Assembly (NCBI GenBank): GCA_030424545.1
Contig: JAUHWL010000002.1
Location: forward strand, 62,001-126,000
Direction: 5' to 3'
Length of the DNA stretch: 64,000 nucleotides
Origin: Bacteroidia bacterium
GTDB taxonomy: Bacteria > Bacteroidota > Bacteroidia > Flavobacteriales > Schleiferiaceae
In this document: positions 38,675-46,263 of the stretch, piece by piece
Numbering within the stretch: position 1 is the stretch's first letter
How the letters are laid out: each line of letters starts with the position of its first letter
The notes under the pieces: generated by a model
What the model was told of the DNA's origin: nothing
Seen by the model: the letters and a program-made list of their open reading frames with translations, nothing else
Database searches by the model: none
Position numbers and translations under genes: made by a program

Positions 38675-38696
38675 TTGTTTTACGATTGTAGAACAA
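38675..38696. promoter_or_regulatory. Candidate operator of the TetR-AarF unit
   Basis: TTGTTTTAC-N4-GTAGAACAA: two 9-base arms that match at 8 of 9 positions as an inverted repeat, 22 bp in all. It lies 10-31 bases upstream of the TetR ATG. Size, symmetry and position fit an autoregulatory TetR site. Confidence 0.55.
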
Positions 38697-39026
38697 TGAT
38701 TATTGCTTTTAGTTTAGCATAATCAAGCAAATTTTAACTAAATGTAAAATAGATAAGCGTTGAGATTTTAGAGGCTAAACGTATGCTGAAGTTGCTATGA
38801 CTTTAGGCTTTTTCTGTGGTAAAAAAATATCAGATATTATGCTTCGTGCACAGCCACCTCCAATATTTTCTATAGGATGATCTGTTTGTAAAGGACAAAG
38901 TTCGCAATAATGAATTAATGCATTTTTTGTGTGGTAGTTTTAAAAATGCGCGTTTGCTGTTGTGTCTATGTTTATCGTTTAATTGTCTTGGAGCTTTTAA
39001 AAAATAAATTTTAAATTGAAGGCACA
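38697..39026. other. Intergenic region upstream of the TPR-CHAT gene
   Basis: About 330 A/T-rich bases between divergent genes. I see no tRNA, no long repeat, no clear TAnnTTTG promoter and no credible gene. A 65-codon minus-strand frame at 38830-39027 has biased, basic composition and no features. The TPR-CHAT promoter must lie here but may use a non-standard sigma factor. Confidence 0.45.
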
Positions 39027-42000
39027 ATGAGCAATCAGCTGATTATATCACTTTTGTGTTTTATTGTTCCCCTATTGGGCGGAAGCCAAACGAAGAACGA
39101 TGAATTCTGGCAAAAACAAATTGTAAAAAGCCAAAAAATTTATTCAGATTTTAATGATTCATATATAGGTGATTTAGAAAGTAACTTAACTAACTACTGC
39201 AATTCTAGTCAACACAAAGAAGAAACAAGTATTTCCATTGGCATTGTGGCATTAAGTAATAACAATGTTAGGTTGGCTTATATGCGCTTGGGTAATTTAA
39301 TTTCGGAACAAGAACGTTTTATGAACTCATTACGTTCCATTGACGTTTATACAAGCAATTTACTTTGGAAAGCTGAGGCGAACGGTAACAATGAACTTGC
39401 CGTTTCTTTAAAATTGCAACAAGCATTAATTCTCAACTTTTTAGACTCACCAACCGCAGCCATTGATGCGTTAAAAAAAACGGTTGCTTTTGCTTATCAG
39501 CACTTTGGCGACACCAGTTTTATTTCAGCAATGGTGCATTATAACTTGGGGTATGTGCTCTTTGCGCACCAAAATAAACTGTTAAATGTGGGCGGATTTA
39601 GAAATAATATAAAACCGCAAACCATTGCCGCAACGGCAAAAATGGCAGAGGAAAGCATCGATCATTTGCAGCGCGCATTGATAATTTTAAAAGGCATAGA
39701 ACGAGATAAAACGGAAGTTGGAGGACGCATTTTTTTTGTTTTGGGAAATGTGTATCACTTCAGGCAAATGTCTTTGCTGGCCTTAGAAAATTACCAGCAA
39801 GCGGCACAGATTTACCTTCGTTCTAACACCCAATACATAGAGCCCAATTTATTTTACCAAATTGGTAATGCCAGCGAAATGATGGGGTTGTATGACCAAG
39901 CCCTGTATTATTATAAAAGTCTTGCAGATACTGACCAACCTAGCGATATGCTCAATAACAGAATTGGAAATGTGTACTTAAAATTAGGAGATTATGACAG
40001 AGCACTTGATTATTTCAACAGTGCTTTAAATCATTGGAATGCGCATAAAGATAGTGTAACACATTACCAGAAACACATTGCCTCTGGTTATGACAATTTA
40101 GGAATGGTGGCTTTTTATCGCGGTCAATATGCTACGGCAGAAAGCTATTTTATAAAATCTACAAAAATCTGGAGTAATTGGTACGGCCCCTTACATTGGG
40201 ATGTAGCATACGGTTACCAACAAATGGCAAGAGCACAGGCTAAGTTGGGAAATCAAAAAGAGGCGCTTAAAAATTTAGAAAAAGGACTAACAATTAGAAA
40301 GAAGCTGTATGGAAAAAAAGGAGCCGAAATAGCAAGCAGTTATTTTTTCATGGCTGAAATTTATCGCGAAACGAACAATTGTTTACAAGCTGTAGAGTAC
40401 TACAATTTGTCATTAAACGCTGGTCGAGAATTTTGGGCGGATGGCCATCCACAGCTGGCAGGGTGTTATTTTGGTTTGGCGAGTATCGCGCTTCAGAAGG
40501 GTGAATTTAAACAAGCAGAATTGCTTATCTCAGAAGGACTTTTCAAGCAAAAGTATGAGGTGTCGATTGCTGATAAACCTACAGAAGTTCGATTTTATTC
40601 GCCAATAATGGCCTTTCAGTTTTACCAGTTAAAATCAGAATTATTAGAAGAAAAAGCGAAAACCTATAAAGTTAGAAATGCCGCGGTGTATCTAGATTTG
40701 GTAAAACAAGCTTTACAAAGTGTAGAATATGGTGTTGAAATAGAGCGAAAAATTAGAGCAAGTTTTCAAAGTGTTGAGGATAAAATAATTCTAGGAAATA
40801 GTGCTAACCAAATGTATAACAGGGCGGTGCGGTTGGCCGTGCAATTGAATCTTATCAGTAAAAAAGCCAATTACAAGCATCTTGCTTTTCGGTTTTCAGA
40901 AATGCATAGAGCAAGAAGCTTACATGAGGCTTTAGCCTCCATAAATTCTAGAAACAACAGTGGTCTTGTTGATAGTGCAATTGCACAAGAGCGTGGTTTA
41001 CTTGCAAAAATTCGTGTGCTTGAAAATAAAATAGCCGTAATGAATGAAACCACCAATAAAAACGAGCGGGTGGAATTGAGCAACTTGTTGTTTACGTATA
41101 AGCGGGAATATGAAGGTTTAATTGAAAAAATAGAGCAAAACAATCCACAGTATTATCAGCTAAAACATCAAACAAAAATTGCAACAGTTGCCGATATTCA
41201 AAAGCAAATGGCCGCAAAAAATGAAATGTATGTTGCATATTATTTTGATGAAAAACAGCTCTACACGTTTGTTGTAACACCGCAGGATTTTAAAATAAAA
41301 AGCACAATTCTCTTCCCAAATTTTAAAGAGCTTCTGTTGCGCTTTTTGACAAAAATTAACAACAATGATATTGCACTTAATCAGCTACACAATCCTACAG
41401 AAATTAAGCGATTTGCAACGGAATCACATTTTTGGTATAACACTTTGTTGGGTTGGGCGCTAGACAATAATACCAATGAACCCCAGCGTTTAGTAATAGT
41501 AGCAGATAACATTTTAAACCGTTTGCCATTTGAGGTCTTGCTTACATCTAAAGTGCCAGAAAACAAAATGCAATTTCAAAATCTACCGTATTTAATTCTT
41601 AAATATGCTGTGCGCTACGAATATTCTGGGACAATTTATTTACAGACACCATTAAAAATAAAGCCGACTCATCCTAAAATTTACGGAGGTTTTGCACCTA
41701 TCTATTCAAATTCAGAAACCAGAACATTGCGAAGCAAGAGCAAATTTAATGCGCTGCGTGATGAACTTTCTCCCCTTAAATATAACACTACCGAAGTACA
41801 AACAATGGCAGCGCTTTTTGATGGTGATGTGTTTATTGGTGAACGAGCAAATACTCAAAATTTTAAGGCAGAGTTAAACAACTATAAAATTTTGCATTTG
41901 GCCATGCATGCGTTTGTTAACGACACTGTAAACCAACTTTCGGCTTTGTTTTTTAATGATACAAAAAATGCAATTAGCCCAAGTGTTTTATATACCGAAG

Positions 42001-42434
42001 ATATTTATGCCTTGCAAATGGAAACTGATTTGCTTGTGTTAAGTGCATGCAACACAAATGTTGGCGAATTTGTATCTGGAGAAGGAACTATGAGCTTAGC
42101 GCGTGCATTTCGCTATGCCGGATGCCAAAACATTGTGACCAGTTTGTGGCAGGTTGACGATGAAGCTGCTAGCCAATTGATGGAAAGATTTTTTGGCTAC
42201 ATAAAAAAAGGCCATGCCAAAGATGATGCATTGCGACACGCAAAAATTGAGTATCTAAAAGAGGCTAAAAACCCACACCCATTTTATTGGGGGGCATTTG
42301 TGTTGCTAGGGCAGCCAGAGCCGTTGTTCGAAAAACATAGACGCAATAATTGGTGGCTTTTATTGGGGTTGCCAATTATTGTTTTTCTGGGTTTCAAAAG
42401 CATTAAGAAAAATAAACATCATGCTAAAAATTAA
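39027..42434 (+). CDS. Exported, membrane-anchored TPR-CHAT (caspase-like) protease
   Basis: 1135 residues. Residues 1-20 (hydrophobic L-I-I-S-L-L-C-F-I-V-P-L-L-G-G) form a signal peptide. About eight TPR-like helical pairs span residues 165-515 (for example G-D-Y-D-R-A-L-D-Y-F-N-S-A-L). A helical segment at 520-720 leads to a C-terminal CHAT domain at about 720-1100. The catalytic pair is visible: His961 in H-L-A-M-H-A and Cys1008 in L-V-L-S-A-C-N-T. A hydrophobic helix at 1108-1124 and a basic tail (K-K-N-K-H-H-A-K-N) would anchor it in the inner membrane, with TPR and protease in the periplasm. Its 3' end overlaps by 4 bases the convergent TPR membrane protein gene. CHAT proteases are clan CD relatives of caspases; the substrate here is unknown. 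Confidence 0.9.
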   Translation: MSNQLIISLLCFIVPLLGGSQTKNDEFWQKQIVKSQKIYSDFNDSYIGDLESNLTNYCNSSQHKEETSISIGIVALSNNNVRLAYMRLGNLISEQERFMNSLRSIDVYTSNLLWKAEANGNNELAVSLKLQQALILNFLDSPTAAIDALKKTVAFAYQHFGDTSFISAMVHYNLGYVLFAHQNKLLNVGGFRNNIKPQTIAATAKMAEESIDHLQRALIILKGIERDKTEVGGRIFFVLGNVYHFRQMSLLALENYQQAAQIYLRSNTQYIEPNLFYQIGNASEMMGLYDQALYYYKSLADTDQPSDMLNNRIGNVYLKLGDYDRALDYFNSALNHWNAHKDSVTHYQKHIASGYDNLGMVAFYRGQYATAESYFIKSTKIWSNWYGPLHWDVAYGYQQMARAQAKLGNQKEALKNLEKGLTIRKKLYGKKGAEIASSYFFMAEIYRETNNCLQAVEYYNLSLNAGREFWADGHPQLAGCYFGLASIALQKGEFKQAELLISEGLFKQKYEVSIADKPTEVRFYSPIMAFQFYQLKSELLEEKAKTYKVRNAAVYLDLVKQALQSVEYGVEIERKIRASFQSVEDKIILGNSANQMYNRAVRLAVQLNLISKKANYKHLAFRFSEMHRARSLHEALASINSRNNSGLVDSAIAQERGLLAKIRVLENKIAVMNETTNKNERVELSNLLFTYKREYEGLIEKIEQNNPQYYQLKHQTKIATVADIQKQMAAKNEMYVAYYFDEKQLYTFVVTPQDFKIKSTILFPNFKELLLRFLTKINNNDIALNQLHNPTEIKRFATESHFWYNTLLGWALDNNTNEPQRLVIVADNILNRLPFEVLLTSKVPENKMQFQNLPYLILKYAVRYEYSGTIYLQTPLKIKPTHPKIYGGFAPIYSNSETRTLRSKSKFNALRDELSPLKYNTTEVQTMAALFDGDVFIGERANTQNFKAELNNYKILHLAMHAFVNDTVNQLSALFFNDTKNAISPSVLYTEDIYALQMETDLLVLSACNTNVGEFVSGEGTMSLARAFRYAGCQNIVTSLWQVDDEAASQLMERFFGYIKKGHAKDDALRHAKIEYLKEAKNPHPFYWGAFVLLGQPEPLFEKHRRNNWWLLLGLPIIVFLGFKSIKKNKHHAKN

Positions 42435-43174
42435 ATCTTAGCAAGCAGTGGCTGTGCCATTTTGGTATAGTACGGCAATTTTAAATTCACCAATGTTTCT
42501 AAATACTGTGCTGCCTTTTCTTTGTTGCCTAGTTTTAATTCGGTTAAAGCTGCATACCAAATACCATCTGCTTTTCTGGCCGAAACGCCATTGGCTAAAA
42601 TGATAAAATTTTGAAGTGCTAGATTGGGTTTGTCTATTTCCAGTTGGCAGATTCCTAAAAATAATGTGGCATCAGCTTGTTTTATTGGGCCTGCTTGATC
42701 TAAGTATTTTTGCCAGGTAATAACTGCATTTTGGTAATTGCCAGCACTATATTCTTTCACAGCCAATTCCCAAAATTGGTTTTCTGAATCGTTTTTTTCG
42801 TTGCGTAAAGTTTCTAATGTGGCGGGTTTATAATATTCTAAATAAAGATCTTGAGAGGTTGATTTTGATTGAAAATAAAAATACCCAATTGGCAGCATGG
42901 CAACCAATAAAATAATGGCGGCCGCTTTTTGTAGCATTGAAAACTTGAGTGCCGGTGATTTATTTTTGGATTTGTATTGGGCTTTTAATTTCTGTATTAA
43001 TTCTTCTTGGCCAGCATTATCTATGGCTAAAAATAATTGATAATACGCTTTGGCCTGGGCCGCAAAATGTGCGTCTCGGGCGAGCGTTTCTTCAAATGCA
43101 TGCATTTCTTTGGCCGACATGGTTTTGCGGTAATAGGCTCTAATTTGATCTACTTTTTCTTGGCTTAGTTCCAT
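42431..43174 (-). CDS. Single-pass membrane protein with periplasmic TPR domain, candidate anti-sigma factor
   Basis: 247 residues. A cytoplasmic helical part (residues 1-80, including R-A-Y-Y-R-K-T-M-S-A-K-E-M-H-A-F-E) has the size and placing of an anti-sigma domain but no zinc His/Cys motif. One transmembrane helix follows at 81-100 (A-A-A-I-I-L-L-V-A-M-L-P-I-G-Y-F-Y-F). The C-terminal 130-245 contains TPR-like helix pairs (Y-S-A-G-N-Y-Q-N-A-V-I-T-W-Q-K-Y-L, L-G-N-K-E-K-A-A-Q-Y-L). It begins 15 bases after an ECF sigma gene, the standard place for its anti-sigma factor, and ends 4 bases inside the convergent TPR-CHAT gene. The anti-sigma role is inferred from position and topology. Confidence 0.8.
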   Translation of the reverse strand: MELSQEKVDQIRAYYRKTMSAKEMHAFEETLARDAHFAAQAKAYYQLFLAIDNAGQEELIQKLKAQYKSKNKSPALKFSMLQKAAAIILLVAMLPIGYFYFQSKSTSQDLYLEYYKPATLETLRNEKNDSENQFWELAVKEYSAGNYQNAVITWQKYLDQAGPIKQADATLFLGICQLEIDKPNLALQNFIILANGVSARKADGIWYAALTELKLGNKEKAAQYLETLVNLKLPYYTKMAQPLLAKI

Positions 43175-43189
43175 TTTTTATTGCCCAAT

Positions 43190-43768
43190 TTATTTTCGCT
43201 TACCTAGCAAGGTGCGCAAGTTTTGCAAACACAAGAATTTTTTATTTCGAACTTGCCTTGCGTTGCTAAACCCATATTTTTCAATAAGTTCTTCGGTTAA
43301 ATAATCTTGAAAAAGCGCATCGATTAAAAAGTCTTTGCAAAAAGAATCCATTGAACAAAGCATTTTTTTAATGTGTTTAACTTCTTCGGTGTTTATTAAA
43401 TGAGTAAAAAAATTAGTTGATGTGTCTTCTACATCGGGTGCTTTTTCGTTTACTATTCGTGTTGCTTTATATGTCGTGTTTTTCCGGTAGGCGTCTATGC
43501 ATTTGTTTTTTACAATTCTATAAAAGTAGGTACTCAGCTTAGAGTCGCCTTTAAATTGGCCTTGCTTAATCTGATTGATTAACGCTAAAAGCCCGTCTAA
43601 ATAAGCATTTAATACATCTTCTTCATTTTGGTCATATTCATTACTTAATGAAATTACCCAGCCTTTATATTTTTTAAATAGCCAAGTAGTGCATGTCTCG
43701 CCCTTGCGCCCGCCTTGCTTAATGCCGGCTATTAAATCTTTGTCTGTTTGTTTTTTTATCGGATACAT
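43190..43768 (-). CDS. ECF-type RNA polymerase sigma factor (module A)
   Basis: 192 residues from the ATG at 43768 (a TTG four codons earlier is possible). The region-2 helix pattern is L-I-A-G-I-K-Q-G-G, W-L-F-K-K-Y-K-G-W-V and D-S-K-L-S-T-Y-F-Y-R-I-V-K-N-K-C-I-D-A-Y-R-K. Region 4 has L-T-E-E-L-I-E-K-Y-G-F-S-N-A-R-Q-V-R-N-K-K-F-L-C-L-Q-N-L, where A-R-Q-V-R-N-K-K replaces the more usual recognition-helix sequence. There is no extra regulatory domain. The gene is upstream of the TPR membrane protein and divergent from the FG-GAP gene over 127 bases. Confidence 0.9.
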   Translation of the reverse strand: MYPIKKQTDKDLIAGIKQGGRKGETCTTWLFKKYKGWVISLSNEYDQNEEDVLNAYLDGLLALINQIKQGQFKGDSKLSTYFYRIVKNKCIDAYRKNTTYKATRIVNEKAPDVEDTSTNFFTHLINTEEVKHIKKMLCSMDSFCKDFLIDALFQDYLTEELIEKYGFSNARQVRNKKFLCLQNLRTLLGKRK

Positions 43769-43895
43769 TTTCAAATCCAAGGTAGGCGTTTAGTGCTAAA
43801 ATTAAAAGAGCAATAAAGACGCGCATATATTTTTCTCGACACATAGAGTAAGCGCAGCAAAACGCGATGCAATTATTAACCTAAAGTTATTTGTT

Positions 43896-46157
43896 ATGAA
43901 AAATGTATTAGAAATGTACCAAGAAGATTTTCTACAACGAAAAATAGAAAAACACCTTTATACTAAAAATGCGATACGTGACCTTTTGGTTCTAGGAATT
44001 TTATTGCTCTTTGGCATAGTTTCTTTAGCCAACAATAATTCATGTGGAGATATTTATAGTTTTTTTCAAGATGAAGAATATGCTTTGCACCCAGTAGGTA
44101 ACGCGCTTCTGGGCGAGAATCCAGTACAGCGTTTTTCTTTTGAGCTTACTGGAAAAGGGTATGTAATTCATCCCAAAAACACATCACAAAATGCCATAAC
44201 ACTTGATGTAATTGGGATTTATTCTGCCAACGCTAGTTTAAACAATCAATCTATTGCTTTAGAAACGCCTCACCCAAATCAGGCTGTTTACTGGCAGAAT
44301 AATTTTAAAATAGAGTACATAAACAATGCACTGGGGTTGCGCCAAAACTTCATCATAAACCAAAATCAAAACACCAACCAATTGCATGTTTTGCTGATGA
44401 TTTGCGGTGCTACCCCAGTTTTAAAAAACAGCAAAACAATATCGTTGCAAAATGCAAACGGCCAAGAAATTTTAAGCTACGCAGATTTAAATGTTTGGGA
44501 TGCCAACGGAGAAAAACTTGATGCAGCCTTTACTACAAGCGGTCAACAAGTGTACATCAACCTTAAAAACATACAAAGCGCTGCTTATCCAATTACCATA
44601 GACCCTATTAGCACAACTCCTGATTGGCAGGCCGAAATAAATCAAGCAGGTGCCTACTTCGGCCGATCACTTTCTTCTGCAGGTGATGTGAATGGTGATG
44701 GTTTTAACGATGTTATTATAGGTTCATTAAATTTTAGCAACGGCCAAAGCAATGAAGGTGCTGCATTTGTATATCATGGCAGCGGTGTGGGATTATGTGC
44801 TTCACCCAATTGGCAATTTGAGTCTAATTATGCCAATGCCAAATTTGGCTATTATGTAAAAAAAGCTGGTGATGTAAATGGCGATGGTTTTGATGATGTA
44901 ATGGTAAGCGCGGCAGACTATACAAAAGGCCAGAACAGAGAAGGTGCCGTTTATGTATTTTATGGTAGCAGCACAGGGTTAGATACAGCGGTAAGCTGGT
45001 TTGCAGAAGGCAATGTGCCAGACTCAAGGTTTGGCGATCAAATTTCTGCCGCAGGAGATGTTAATAATGATGGCTATGATGACATTGTTATTGGAGCAGT
45101 AGAAAGAGGTGTATATACTGGTGCAGCCTATATGTATCTTGGAAGCAGCACAGGTTTGGGCAATACCCCTGCTTGGCAATTTAATGGAACGCAACAGGGA
45201 GCCGCCTTTGGTACCGGAATTTCTGGTGGTGGAGATATTAACGGAGATGGCTTTGATGACATTGTGGTTGGTGCTTTTTGGTACACTAACGGGCAAGCAA
45301 ACATTGGGCAAGCATATGTGTTTTACGGCAGCGCCACAGGTTTGTCATCATCGGCCAACTTAACTCTTCAAGGCAATACAACAAACATTGGTTTCGGGCA
45401 TCAATCTGCATTTGCAGGTGATGTAAATAGCGATGGATATGATGATCTTCTTATCAGTTCAAACATAGTTTCAGGACAAAATGGAAGGGTGCAGCTATAC
45501 CTCGGAGGAAGCTCAGGTTTAAATACTACGGCAAGTTGGGTTTTAGTAGGAACACAAATTAACGAGGCAATGGGCTACCGTCTAGCTGGGTTGGGCGATG
45601 CGAACAAAGATGGTTTTGATGATATCATTGTTGGTGCTTATCAATATACTAACGGAGAGAGCGAAGAAGGTCGTGCATTGGTTTTTTATGGAAACTCTTT
45701 TGGATTAGATACCGTTGCGGCACGCGAATATGAAAGCAACCAAGCGGAGGCGAATTTTGGATTGGATGTGGCTGGCGCAGGAGATGTAAATGGCGATGGC
45801 TGGGATGATATTTTAGTTGGTGCATCGCGCTATGATAATGGCCAAGCAGATGAAGGAGCAGCTTTTCTTTTCTATGGAAACTCAAGCAATTTTAACGTTC
45901 ATGAAAACAACAATGTAGAGGCATCTATTTATTTCTCAAACCACCAATTACAAATTAACTCTGCCGCCTTAGCCGGAGTAATTGCAAATCTTAGAATTAC
46001 TGACATGGCTGGTCATACGATGTACGATTCGGCCATAACGTTATCTGCCGAGGAGCAATTTGTGGCCTTTCGATTTAATCCAGGCGTTTACGTGGTGCAG
46101 CTTTATAACGTAGAAAAAAACCTGAATCAAGTAATCAAATTGATATGTGTAGAGTAG
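43896..46157 (+). CDS. FG-GAP (integrin-alpha-like) beta-propeller surface protein, probably T9SS-exported
   Basis: 753 residues. An unusually long N-terminus of ~27 residues precedes the hydrophobic signal helix (L-L-V-L-G-I-L-L-L-F-G-I-V-S-L-A). Residues ~45-245 are an Asn/Gln-rich beta domain. Seven FG-GAP blades follow (about 250-660), each with a calcium loop of the D-V-N-G-D-G-F-D-D type followed by V/I-x-G. The last ~75 residues resemble a T9SS sorting domain (I-A-N-L-R-I-T-D-M-A-G-H ... F-N-P-G-V-Y-V-V-Q-L-Y-N). It is probably a surface adhesin or ligand-binding protein needing calcium. It diverges from the ECF sigma gene and precedes the LamG gene by 106 bases. Confidence 0.87.
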   Translation: MKNVLEMYQEDFLQRKIEKHLYTKNAIRDLLVLGILLLFGIVSLANNNSCGDIYSFFQDEEYALHPVGNALLGENPVQRFSFELTGKGYVIHPKNTSQNAITLDVIGIYSANASLNNQSIALETPHPNQAVYWQNNFKIEYINNALGLRQNFIINQNQNTNQLHVLLMICGATPVLKNSKTISLQNANGQEILSYADLNVWDANGEKLDAAFTTSGQQVYINLKNIQSAAYPITIDPISTTPDWQAEINQAGAYFGRSLSSAGDVNGDGFNDVIIGSLNFSNGQSNEGAAFVYHGSGVGLCASPNWQFESNYANAKFGYYVKKAGDVNGDGFDDVMVSAADYTKGQNREGAVYVFYGSSTGLDTAVSWFAEGNVPDSRFGDQISAAGDVNNDGYDDIVIGAVERGVYTGAAYMYLGSSTGLGNTPAWQFNGTQQGAAFGTGISGGGDINGDGFDDIVVGAFWYTNGQANIGQAYVFYGSATGLSSSANLTLQGNTTNIGFGHQSAFAGDVNSDGYDDLLISSNIVSGQNGRVQLYLGGSSGLNTTASWVLVGTQINEAMGYRLAGLGDANKDGFDDIIVGAYQYTNGESEEGRALVFYGNSFGLDTVAAREYESNQAEANFGLDVAGAGDVNGDGWDDILVGASRYDNGQADEGAAFLFYGNSSNFNVHENNNVEASIYFSNHQLQINSAALAGVIANLRITDMAGHTMYDSAITLSAEEQFVAFRFNPGVYVVQLYNVEKNLNQVIKLICVE
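44640..45880 (+). repeat. Seven tandem FG-GAP/VCBS coding repeats
   Basis: The calcium-loop motif D-V-N-G-D-G or a variant occurs seven times at roughly 180-190-base intervals, the first near 44683 and the last near 45783. The repeats differ in sequence, so they are an old protein repeat rather than a recent DNA duplication. Seven copies fit a closed seven-bladed propeller. Confidence 0.85.
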
Positions 46158-46194
46158 CCATGGTTGTTTGCTATTCCTAAAGCGAGATTTAGAA

Positions 46195-46222
46195 TTGGTC
46201 GCAAATAAAACCTTGCGGCCAA
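46195..46222 (+). other. Intergenic hairpin between the FG-GAP and LamG genes
   Basis: TTGGTCGCAA and TTGCGGCCAA form a 10-bp stem (one G-U pair) around an 8-base loop. No T-run follows, so it is not a simple terminator. It could be a processing or stability element that uncouples expression of the two co-directional genes. Confidence 0.5.
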
Positions 46223-46263
46223 CCCTTATCCATAATCAAACAAAATATTTAAATCATAGCGAG

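Noticed and set aside
38830-39027. A 65-codon minus-strand frame upstream of the TPR-CHAT gene
   Set aside because: Strongly basic, irregular composition, no domain, no promoter, and it overlaps the start of a certain gene.
39027-42434. TPR-CHAT as part of a type III-E CRISPR (Craspase) system
   Set aside because: No cas genes or repeats are present; the protein has a signal peptide and a membrane anchor, so it acts in the envelope, not with a cytoplasmic effector.
44640-45880. FG-GAP region as a DNA-level tandem repeat prone to slippage
   Set aside because: The blades share protein motifs but differ clearly in nucleotide sequence, so it is an old protein repeat.
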